From Echinometra lucunter (lineage: Eukaryota; Echinodermata; Echinoidea; Camarodonta; Echinometridae), in NCBI GenBank assembly GCA_029962745.1, contig CM057169.1:18547683-18611682 (forward strand): a stretch of 64,000 nucleotides of DNA. The letters are read 5' to 3'. The notes below the pieces were generated by a model. It made no database searches, was not told the DNA's origin, and worked only from the letters and a program-made list of their open reading frames with translations. The stretch's first letter is position 1. Each line of letters opens with the position of its first letter. Of this stretch, positions 46,260 through 57,671 are shown piece by piece. Made by a program: the position numbers and the translations under genes.

Positions 46260-46582
46260 ATTTTTTCAACCCTTGATTCAAAATGGATGACAGCTCTGGG
46301 GAACATTGAGGGAGCTACGCAATTATTATTCTCCCATTTTCATTTCTTGCAGTGTTTATTATTTACAAGGGAGTTGCCAAAGTTGTTTGCATTTGTCAAA
46401 TTTCTTTCAATGTATTGTCCCTTATTCTGACTTATGCATGTATCCAGGCTTCTAGCTGAGATCCAACGGCAGCATGCGGCTTCTCATTGTTCATTAACTC
46501 ATCTGCACCAAAATAAAGGATCAAAAAGGGTTGGAAATCTGTCTGTCGGTCAGTTGGATTCGGTCACGCCTAACTGTTGGTC

Positions 46583-46652
46583 CGCCTCTGTGGTCTAGTG
46601 GTAAGGCATTGGCGTTCTAAGCCAGTGACCCGGGTTCGATTCCCGGCGGAGG
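46583..46652 (+). tRNA. tRNA-Arg(UCU)-like gene, copy 2
   Basis: Identical to copy 1 and sharing a further ~25 bases of 3' flank (TTTTTTCAACCCTTGATTC). The sequence then continues to AATAAACTTTTGAACTCTTG with a (TTGAACTC)n tail near 46805-46838, like a SINE or LINE 3' end. Confidence 0.65.
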
Positions 46653-47929
46653 CATTTTTTCAACCCTTGATTCAAAATTTTGTTTCAAATTTCAAATTAT
46701 GTAAACGTATCCTGTCATTGTACAAAAAATTATGAATACTTATGTATGTTTGATTTTTTCCCCCAAAATTTGTTATTTTGTTTGTTTTATTTTAATGAAA
46801 ATAAACTTTTGAACTCTTGAACTCTTGAACTCTTGATTTTATTCATACATTTCTTTTTCTTTTTCATGTTTTTCATCTCATGTACCTCTCTGGGCAAATG
46901 GAAACAATGTTTGCGATGTCGCTTGAATTACATTTCTGATTGGACAATACTAAGGAATTTCTGAAGAAGTCCAAACGCATCCTGTCGGCAAAACCCAGGG
47001 GTGGAAGAATGGTTGCGTTCCGATCAACGCGACTTTACATATAATTTTTTTGCTTTGTCACTCGTTTAGCAGGTGGCAGGCACACAGGACATTTTGGGTT
47101 TATTAATGAAGTTAATAAGAGCGCAGTTGTCGAATTGTTCCAAATTCCCTGGTTTTGTTTTTGTTTTTTTTTTGGATTGAAAGAGTGTAAAAGGATTGAC
47201 TGATTGATTGTCTGATGAAAAGACCTATTGACTGATGAGTGACCTTCTGATTGATTGGTTGATCGAGTGCTTGATCTGTCTGCGTGACAATGCTTGGTGA
47301 TATTCTTTTTTGCTGACATCCAGAGTATACCAACAGTTATTTCAAAACAAGAAACTCTTATTTTGATTGCCCATTCAAGCATGAAATGTTAATGAGATAT
47401 ATCAAAGCATACACACAACAAAGGATGTCTCATGAATCGTCAGAAAGCCATTGGAATATGAAAATATTAATTCTCCAGTTTACACCGCTATCAGCTTTGC
47501 TGATACCAACAAGGACAAATACAAATTCTTGGTCAGTCTAAATTTTGCACCCTTTCACAAAAGTTACTGTTGCCCGCTCGAGTGTAAAATAAAGATTTTT
47601 TTTTATGCCGAAAAACATCAAAGACCCTGCATGGGCTGTTTACAGATATGAAATTGCCCTAAAATCGTTTTAGATATTGAGATAAGACATTTTTCGACTG
47701 AAATTTTTTTTTTATGGGGGGAGGGTGCACTTTACGAAGTGCATGTACAGTGCTGTATACACGGCACTGAAATATAGGGCTTTAGACCCCGGCTCCCCTC
47801 CTCCAATTCAAAATTTGTATTCGGTTCGTTAAAAATGATGATCTCTCACTGTTTTTATTTTTCATTTATCAGATTATCCTCCTTGCAAATTAATTTGAAA
47901 TTTTCTAGCGACGCCCCTGGTAGGCCTGC

Positions 47930-48058
47930 CTGTACCTTGATCTCTTCCCCACTTCCATAATAATCATCAGGGGAAAACTGGAGGGAAAATCCCTGTACCT
48001 CACACAAAGGTATAGTACTTTCAAGAGGAAGCTCATTAATCGGAAGTATAATGTGCAA
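47930..48058 (-). other. Unassigned exon-like open frame
   Basis: A minus-strand frame reads LHIILPINELPLESTIPLCE and on to DDYYGSGEEIK, followed by a GTACAG donor-like sequence. The composition looks coding, but no family or partner exon is recognised. Confidence 0.2.
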
Positions 48059-48249
48059 ATTAGCTTATGTTGTCATGAATATGAGATTCTGTTTCCTGGG
48101 TAATAACCAAACTTGTCTAAGTGCATTAAAACTTGGTCCAGGTTTTGGATGTCTGTGAGAAATTGCCGACCTTACACCCCGAAGATAGGTCCGGTGAATA
48201 ACAAACAGTGCCGGTCACAAAAAGAGGTTGGAGAAAAACAACAAGAACG

Positions 48250-48255
<6 letters not shown>

Positions 48256-48288
<33 letters not shown>
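48256..48288. repeat. (CA)n microsatellite
   Basis: About 16 CA units. Confidence 0.9.
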
Positions 48289-48290
<2 letters not shown>

Positions 48291-48557
48291 CGAAACAAAG
48301 CAGTCTGAAAAAAAAACCGGATTAAGCATAGACTAACAACCCAGTATGGTTCATGGCCACGGCGAGAAACTGGTCACCGCAAGTTGATCCCATGCCTACT
48401 GGCAGCTATCCAATGTATACTGTACAGTTTTACCTGAGCATGCCGAGAACGGGGTCAATTATATCATTTAAAAAAAGGCCAAATCTTTGGCACAGCAAGC
48501 TTTTCCTCCATAAACATGATAAACCCTTTCCGTAAACATTATTACTATTATTTACAG

Positions 48558-50058
48558 CCAGAGGTGTCGATCATTTTTCGGATTGGGGGGGGGGGGGGGC
48601 AAGACGACCAAGCGGATATGAACCCACGGCTACTATTTGTACACACACACCCTCACATATATACATACATACATACATACATACATACATACATACACAC
48701 ACACATATATATATATAGGCCTATATCAACGTGAAGCATTTTCAAATTGGGGAAATTAGGCAACTTGCTATGTGAACCATTCTGGTTTTTTTTTTTTTTC
48801 AATTTTGCGAGCGAGCGAAGCGAGCGAGCAAAAAATAACAAACTTCTTGTTATGAGAGAAGGGTTTAGTTATCATATAGGCATAAATGATACCTAATATA
48901 TATGTATATGGTTACCTCGCTGCCAAATATGAACTCTACTTTGTCACATCGTTGGTCCATTGTTGCTGCTCCCCAAACCACTCTGTTTTTTAATATTACG
49001 AGCGAGCGAAGCGAGCGAGGAAGCATACACTGTTTTTCATGGTAGATGTAGTAAACCCTTCGGCAGATTATACGCTGTGAGCCAATGAAACATGTACATT
49101 ATCTATTCGGTCTCATCTCACCGAACTTGTTTGCTTTTCAAAACCATTAATGTGAAACCAGCGAGCGCAGCGAGAGAGGAAAAATATACCCTTTTCCATA
49201 TGATAGAAGTGTTATTTCGTCATCATAATAATGTGATAAAAATGTGATATGCGCTATCAAGAACGGAATATTAGTATCATCATTATCATCAGAATACACT
49301 ATAAATCTGTCATGCCTGTATGATATCTAGATAATACATCCGATCACCTGTGTGCCGAATATGACACTGTTTTAGCTACCTCGCTTGCAGTCCGAATCCA
49401 TTCTGTTTCTACCATAGCGAGCAATGTCAACGACCGATCCCGGCAAAATTATATGGATTCGTCCCAAAATCTTTGTCAACAACCTTGCTGTCCAAATATA
49501 ATGATATTTTGGAATCTCGCTGCTATAATAAGCTACTTGCTGCCCGAAATCATCTTGTATCTAGCTTTTACCAGCGAGAGTAGCGAGCGACTTAACGGAA
49601 AATATGTTTTTGTTTTGCGGTTTTTTTTTCTTTTTATCCAGGCCGTTGTCTCCTGGAAGTTTATCTATTTTTAGGTCAACTGGCCGCTCGATTTCTAGGA
49701 GTGATATCTTGTTTGGTTATATTACTTCCTATGAGTAGAAGAATAGTATAACATTAAATAGAAACACAAGATTCAAACCGATTTCCTTTCGTAAGAATAG
49801 TAATTATCATCGGCATTGGTTAAGATATTAAATGCGAGCGAGCGAAGCGAGCGAGCGCTTCCCAGTTTCCCATTTTCTCTCTTTTTTCTTGTTTTACGCT
49901 TTCATTTCACTTCCTTTCTTCCTTTTCCTTTCTTTTCTCTTTCTTTTTTCTTTTTCCTTTTTCCTTTTTTTTTGGGTTGGGAAATTATTGGGGGGAGGGG
50001 GGCATAATGATATCTTTGCCCCCCCCCCCCCCCTGCCCCCCCCGGATCGACGCCTCTG
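48558..50058. mobile_element. 1.5-kb element with spaced GCGAGCGAAGCGAGC motifs
   Basis: Ends CAGAGGTGTCGATC and GATCGACGCCTCTG are inverted and TTTACAG flanks both sides (48551-48557 and 50059-50065), consistent with a target duplication. Copies or variants of GCGAGCGAAGCGAGCG occur near 48807, 48999, 49160, 49572 and 49834. G-runs and C-runs lie just inside each end. A (CATA)n run is at 48660-48697. Confidence 0.65.
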
Positions 50059-50110
50059 TTTACAGCTATCTGTTACATATATTATCACTAACAGCTATCT
50101 GTTACATAAT

Positions 50111-51376
50111 ACCCAGCTAACAATTGGACGTTTTCTGAACGTTCTTGAAACATTCCAAGTTCGTTATTTGGACGTTTTGTCAAAACGTTTTCAGAACGTC
50201 TTTTTGTGGAAGGTTTTCGACGTATTTAAAACGTTTCGAATGGACGTTAAAAAAACGTTTTTTAAACGTTAAAAAAAAACAATAAAAGACCTTTCAAAAT
50301 TTTTAAGGACCTGCTGAAAACCTTTTGGACGTTATAGACGTTCTGTGGACGTTCTGCAGACGTCCACAAAACGTTTTATTGGACATTTGTAAAACGTTTT
50401 CTAAACGTTAAAAAATTAACAACCTTTTATGCATTTGTTTTCCAGTCTAGGAACCTGCAGAAAACCTTTATACGTTTTACAAACGTTTTCTAAACGTTAA
50501 AAAATTAACAACCTTTTATGCATTTGTTTCCCAGTCTAGGAACCTGCAGAAAACCTTTATACGTTTTACAAACGTTTTCAGAACGTTCAGAAAACCTTTT
50601 AAGAACCTTTGGAAAACCTTTTAAGAACGTTCAGAAAAACTTTTAAGGACATTTAGAAAACCTTGTAAGAACATTTTAAGAATGTCCCAAAAGCCTTTGA
50701 TAATTATGATTTTTAAAAAATTATCCTGAAGAGAAATTATACTAACAGTCCTCCTGTAATCCTAACAACTCTGTGCCTAACTAGTTATATCCTATCCTAT
50801 CCTATATCCCAAACCTACGTACTGAACTCTTGTCAAGTCTTTCTATATATAGGGAACAGATTGCAATGACCGTTAAAAAATAGGTGACGATTACAATTTT
50901 TGAATTTCGACCCAGAAATACCTCTTCGAATTGCATTTTGGGCATTACAATCAATGTTTTGCATTATTTTTGCATTATAGAATTTTGCATTACAGAAAGG
51001 CCAAAATAGATTGCCATTTGTCCTTTTAAAATTATGATTTTAGTCAATTCTAGGTCTTTTGTGAATATTCATGAATCATGATCGATTACTTTCCAGTCTA
51101 AGGACCTGCAGAAAACCTTAAGACGTTTTAAAAACGTTTTACGAACGTTTTTTCCAGACGTAGACGTAGCGGACGTTATAAAAACGTTTTGTGAACGTCC
51201 TAAAAAGTCCATTGACGTTTTAAAAACGATTTCAAAAAAACTGTGCTTTGTGGTAAATGCTAAGTCCAAACTTTGACGTTATATGTACGTTTTAAAAACA
51301 TCCGTTTTAGACGAAGACGTACGGGACCTCAAAAAAACTTTGAGGAAACGTTCTGAAAACGTTATGTGTTTGCTGG
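50111..51376. mobile_element. Element packed with AACGTT words
   Basis: Left ACCCAGCTAACAATTGGACG and right ...AACGTTATGTGTTTGCTGGGG are inverted. Across 1.27 kb the interior holds dozens of degenerate AACGTTTT / GGACGTT / AACCTTT words, with a less patterned block at 50700-51060. Confidence 0.7.
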
Positions 51377-52370
51377 GGATATCCCTCTCCTAATATTACT
51401 GAACAATTTCGGATTATGATGCTGAAAACCTTGGCAGGTATGCTGTAAATTTCCTGCACTTACTTGTAACAAAGGCAACATCCAAAAGAAAATGTTCCTT
51501 TTCTATTTTGCAGGGTGTTTTGAGCAAAGTTTTACTTTGTCCAAATCAATATTTTTCTCACTGTGTCACTATGTTAACACAGATACAAAGAAAATAATTC
51601 AAGCAATCGGAAAATCTTTTCTCTTTAAAGGAGTCTTTCCGCTAGCCAAGATTTTTTTGTTTTTTGTTTTTTTGGTTGTCTGTCTGTTTATTTGTTGTTT
51701 TTTTTTGCTTGCTGAATAACGAACGTCACCCCGCGGTGAATATGTGTTCGTACAGTATAAAGCCTTAGACGCGATACGATAGCGATAATTGTCATAATCG
51801 TGACGAATGGAAAACTTTGGAATGTTTGGTTAAGAGGCCCGGTCAAATCGAAATTCCCCAACAAAATTCAGTCCCAGTCTGACCCTGATCAGAATGGCAT
51901 TCGCATAAAACCCTTCTTATAGGCCTATAATGATTTGATTTGATTGATTTGACTGATTTATTCACACAACATTATCACGTATAGATCATTAGTTATGAAT
52001 AAATATTCAGAATGCTGTTAAGTGGAACGTCGTGAGCTCTGTCAAGTACTTGGTGAAAACGTCCCCAAGAAACAGATAAAGAAGTGTAAAAGGATATTTT
52101 ATGTTTATACAAATTCTTAGTGATTGGTCCATTGGGGGATGCGCGAGATATATACCACAATATTTCAGGTGGAGGATAGCCTGTATAATCATACTCAATG
52201 ATTCACCATCAAAAAATGACGTGATGAAATAACTGAATATGATGATAATGAGGAAGATGAGGAGGCTATGATGATGATGACGGTGATGATTATTATTCGT
52301 ATATGATTGCAGGCCTACCACTGAACTAGAATCAGTGAGGCCACCTACGCAGTCACGCGCCAGTTTATGG

Positions 52371-52812
52371 TCATAAGGAGTGTTCGTACCAAATTCGGTG
52401 TTTCTGTCCCCTCTGTCACGAAAATTTCCCCTCACCCATCCCACCAATACGCCAAATCAGCAAAAATAATTAATTCAATTGCATGACAAATATTTATCTC
52501 TTCCTGTTGCAAAAGCGGGGCAGGATGATAATGTTACTTGCCAAAAAGGAATTAGGTTGGCAGTTTGAAATGATAGGGATGACTCCCTGATATTGATTAG
52601 TTGTTCATAAGGAGTGTTCGTACCAAATTTGGTGTTTCTGTCCGCTCTGTCACGAAAATTTCCCTCACCCATCCCACCAATACGCCAAATCAGCAAAAGC
52701 AATTAATTCAATATGCATGACAAATTTGTGTCTCTTCCTGGGGCAGGATGATAATGTTACTTGCCACAAAGGAAGTAGGTTGGCAGTTTGAAATGATAGG
52801 AATGACTCTCTG
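52371..52812. repeat. 234-bp tandem duplication upstream of the BRICHOS gene
   Basis: Copies start at 52371 and 52605 with TCATAAGGAGTGTTCGTACC and run through TTTCCCTCACCCATCCCACC to GGCAGTTTGAAATGATAGG. They are highly similar and the second ends immediately before the TATA box. Confidence 0.9.
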
Positions 52813-52828
52813 CTTTCAGGAGAAAGTG

Positions 52829-52836
52829 TATATAAG
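52829..52836 (+). promoter_or_regulatory. TATA box of the BRICHOS gene
   Basis: TATATAAG lies about 120 bases upstream of the ATG at 52957. Transcription would begin near 52858-52862, leaving a ~100-base 5' UTR with no upstream ATG. Confidence 0.6.
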
Positions 52837-52956
52837 AAGGAGGTTGTGTAGTGATCTTTATACGATTCGATCAACCATCTCTACGAAACAACAGCCCTGA
52901 AAGTTCCTCAAGAGCTGAAGACATTTTCGAACATCCATCTGCCAGCCTTTGTCAAC

Positions 52957-55622
52957 ATGGAGAAAGGAGCGAAGGTAAGGCTACTTTTAGACTTCGAGAA
53001 ATTAGTTTTTTTAAACAACACATGCACACTTTGGTATCAATATGCATATAGCACAACACTTTATTTGATAGACATAAGTGCCGTGCCGGGGATCGAACCC
53101 CGGACCTTCGCGTCTCCAGTGAAGCGCCTTTAAAAAATTTTTTTATGACGATTGAGGTTGTGATGATCGATGCTGGTGATAATAATGTTAACATTTCTCT
53201 GTGTAGATGTACAATACAGTTTTGCCTTTAGTCAGTCAGGTTGCGAGTTTACTTCCAACATGTTTTGATAGATTAAAATCAGATGGGCATGGCATATAGG
53301 ATGTCAGGATTTATGATCTGCTTTGTCTACTTTTTCTTGCACTATCATTGATGCGTGTTTGGGAGCGTGTGTGGGGGGGGGGGGAGCGCGAGTGGGCATC
53401 CTTGTGTGTTAGGTGTTAGCTGGGCAGTGACTACGATTTCCCATAAGCTTTCTATGTACAGCGTATTCGGGCCAGTGAAGCATTTTCGACGCTGTGTTGT
53501 TGACAACGGCAAACTTACAATGGTTATGTATTGTATTTTATCAAACTTTATTGATATAGATCAATATTTGGTTCTTTTTCATAAATATACATGAATATTA
53601 CCAAAATGAATCGACTCTTTTTTTTTTTTTTTTTACAAATATGAAGTAGGTAACGTTAATTATATAAACAAAAAGACAAACACAAAACAAAACAAAACAA
53701 AACAAAATTGTAGTATTAATAGCTGCTGATTAACATGATCATTTAACAAAAATGTGATATTTCTTTCTTTTTTTCAACATATGTATATAAGGTGAAATTA
53801 TATACATGTATATACACAAAAATCCTAGTAGCTATTTCTTCCTTTTATTTTTTTTTTACAAAAATTAAAAAAGAATCTGTTAAACAGTCAATACCTTTTC
53901 CTCTTAAAAAAACGAACAAAAAACAAAACAAAAAAAAAACACGGAGTACATAAAATCAAAATAAAGAAGAACGGAGGTGATGGTGGTGGTGTTGATGGTT
54001 GTGGTGATGATGATGGTGTTGGTGATGTTGGTGTTAGAAGTATGGGCATTAAAACACAAAAACAAGACAAAGTGAAAATCTAAGATCCAATTGAGAAAAG
54101 AAAAATATGACGCAACTCATAATCAGCATTTTCAGATTTGAAAGAAAATTTGCTTCAAGAATTCGAGAATATCAAAAATTCGTCCCTGTTTTCACGAAGT
54201 GACGGATGAGCGCGCAACTTTAAAAAAGTTAGTTTTGAGTAAATCGCTTTCAAAGTTTCAAACCTCAATCCCAACCTCTTTGATATATGGAGGGTGAATA
54301 AATTTTACATCCTTGTATAGGGCATATTCTGCGCAATGTTCATTATTAATCACTTGCATATTCCTTTTATATTTTAGAAGAAAACGAGCGTAAACACTGC
54401 CGTCATTTCGTGTAAACACAGAATTCAAGGACCCACTGTGATTTTGTTTTCATGAAGTGACAGATCTCAGCCGCGCGCGTGTAAAAAACATGGGACCAAT
54501 GGGACCATAGGGACTTAATGAGCGCGCATTTGACCTAAATGTGGGCGATCACGTGTTCAAATCGAAGACGGGCTCTTTTAAATGTTTATCACGAAGTGAC
54601 GGAACTCAGCCGCACACGTAAAACATGGGACGGCTGAAAGCCGTCACTTCGTGAAAACAGAAAATACTTTTACTAGGTATTTTCTTGTTGACGTCATTGC
54701 CATAGTTACGTAATTGGACATGACTACGGTCTGAAACCCTGTAAGGTTCAAGATGTTAGTGAAAGATGTCCCAAAATGCAAAAAACTCAAAACTGAAAAT
54801 TTGCGATTTTTCACTTAAAGAAAACAGGTTCCCTATGTGAGAATGATGATTGAAGGAGCCTCCGTAATTGTGGATGACGCTCTCTGCTGTATATATTACA
54901 GAATTCATATATATTTTCGGTTTGACCACCTTCCAGCTACCACAGGTGATGACGATCAAAGTCAAATCCGGTGATGCCTTGAAAATAACAAAGATCATCA
55001 CAATCGGACTCTTCTTGACCACTCTGGTAGCCGGTTGCGTCGCCTCACCTGCCCGCCAGCCATTCCCAGGACCACTGGAGAACAAGCTGATGGACCATGA
55101 CGTGGTATGGTTCTAACGACAAACAATGGTGGTATTCTCAGGGCCATTTATCTCTAATTTTTTTTTAAAGAATCGGTATTACGGGTTCACTTTAATCTGT
55201 TAATCTCAAATTTTATCTTTATTTTCCCACAGTCGCTCACCTCTAACGCGCCTAGTACAGCTAAGACAAAAGAGAAGCTTTTTCGCTTTCGCCTATATTA
55301 CTTTTCAGGAAAGATAAAACAAACTAAAGATAGGGCAAGGGTATGTATGTAACAACGTTTCTGGATAAAGATAGTCTTGCTAGTAACATCAAAGGATTAA
55401 ATCGTTATGATCCAAGCAAAGGATTTCCCCGTGACTTATGAGAGAGATGGACTTGAGGATTACTGAAAGTACGAAACGAATCCATGCTTGTATTGTTTTG
55501 TGATGATCGGCACGTATGGCAAGCCCCGAAGAAGCAAGCGAAAAACATTCATATTTTAGTGTAGGGTCTACAAAATGGGATAGATGGCTCTAATTGCGTC
55601 ATGGCCAAATGACATATATAAT

Positions 55623-55674
<52 letters not shown>

Positions 55675-57404
55675 AATCAGAGGTGGTAGTAGAATGCCAT
55701 TAAAAAATAAAATCATAGATTTTAAAAGAAAACGGAGCATAGCTCTCAAAAATGAAAGGCGAAGTCACACTCTTCGTCAGTGCCTATGGTGTGACAAAGA
55801 GATGTAAATCAAAATCCGTTTCTGAAACAGACAAAAAAACACGTCTGTTCATGGGCAGACGGATTGTGAAACTCACCTTTCAAAAGAAATAAATGCGGTG
55901 AGGATGGACATGGCGCGAAGTAAATAACGCATCCCAAGACGCGTTGTCATGACTGCAAGATGACAATGGCGAATCTCCGGCTCCAAAACAGGAAAATCTG
56001 AAAAGGGCCTCACCGCCAACAGTCAAAAAGTAGCAGTAAAAGTACCTAAATAGAATTGAAAATTAGTCTGCTTGGCATCTAGATAATACAAGAATCAGAG
56101 GAGGTAGTAGAATGCCATTAAAAAATAAAATCATAGATTTTAAAAGAAAACGGAGCATAGCTCTCAAAAATGAAAGAGATGTAAATCAAAATCTGTTTCT
56201 GAAACAGACGAAAAAACACGTGAGAGTGTGACTTCGCCTTTCATTTTTGAGAGCTATGCTCCGTTTTATTTTTAATGGCATTCTACTACCACCTATGATT
56301 CTTGTATTTTCTAGATGCCAAGCAGACTAATTTTCAATTATATATATATATATATATATGAGATCAATTGAGAGAATAATAGCGTGGCATGAAACAAAGT
56401 TCCCCAGAGCTGTCCTACCATTCTGGAAAGTTTTGCAAAGGTTGAAAAATGTCACCGCCGGCAATCGAACCCGGGCCTTTGGCCTTTGGTATATATACCG
56501 TATACATGGTATATACAGTATATTAAGACGAAAACATGCAGAATACCTGTCACTGAAATGATGGCTCATCGTAACGATAAGGAGAGTTTAAGGCTAATTA
56601 TTTTTTTCGATTTGTCGTAATAGAAGATTTTCATAAAGCTATAGTCAAATGTAATGTAAAGTTTGTATAATCAGCTGCAACTCCGCTGGAATTCGTGATT
56701 CCTTGCAATATAATTTTGAAATAAAATGCAATCCAGCTATTCAGTGTTTTGTTCAAGTAATTCAGTTGACGTTGTTCTTTAACGCACTTTTAATAATAAT
56801 AAAAGAGAACGGTTTTGCGTACCCAAACTCTGAAAATATAAAGGCAAAGAAAGAAAAATAAAGAAGTAAAGAAACAGTTAACAGATTTTCAGAAATTAAC
56901 GAAAAATGTAATAACGAAACCACTTATTGACATATGTTTTGAAATTTAATTGAGCATTTTGTCTCTTTGCCGTATGTCATGAAAAAGTGCTTCTCTCCTG
57001 CCCTTCATTCAACACGTTCAAGATTGACAAGCTAATTTTGATTATTTTTTAATTGCTTTTCAGGTGCGCATGAGAGATCTAAGGAAGGAAGATGGACATA
57101 TTCTCCATGAACGACTTACTTATGACCACAAATCGAATGTGGTGATGGTCCAGACACCAGGCAACTTCAGTGGAGACTCCCCAGCTATTTTGGTGATCGA
57201 TTATGACAGGGTAGGTAATTTTAAATTTCATAGGTGTATATGCGACGTTGGGGTTGGGGCTGCAGACTTCCTTCAGCCGGGCAACCATCTCGTCATATGC
57301 GTCAGCATGGTAATAAATTTGCAATTTTGTTCGTAAACGAATTATGATATTGGTGATGATGATAATGATAACGATGACAACTAAAAAAAATAATGTTGAT
57401 GATC

Positions 57405-57456
<52 letters not shown>

Positions 57457-57508
57457 CACTACTACTACTTCTTCTACTACTATTACTACTACTACTGCTA
57501 TTCCTATA

Positions 57509-57555
<47 letters not shown>

Positions 57556-57620
57556 TACTACTCCTACTACTACTACTACTACTCCTACTACAGCTATTCC
57601 TACTACTAATACTACTACTC

Positions 57621-57671
<51 letters not shown>

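Noticed and set aside
49832..50272. 146-residue frame beginning ASEASER and rich in Phe/Leu
   Set aside because: It is made from the GCGAGC motif, a T/C-rich tract and the AACGTT element; low complexity, not a gene.
56440..56490. Possible minus-strand tRNA at CACCGCCGGCAATCGAACCC
   Set aside because: Only a T-arm-like segment is visible; no full cloverleaf forms.
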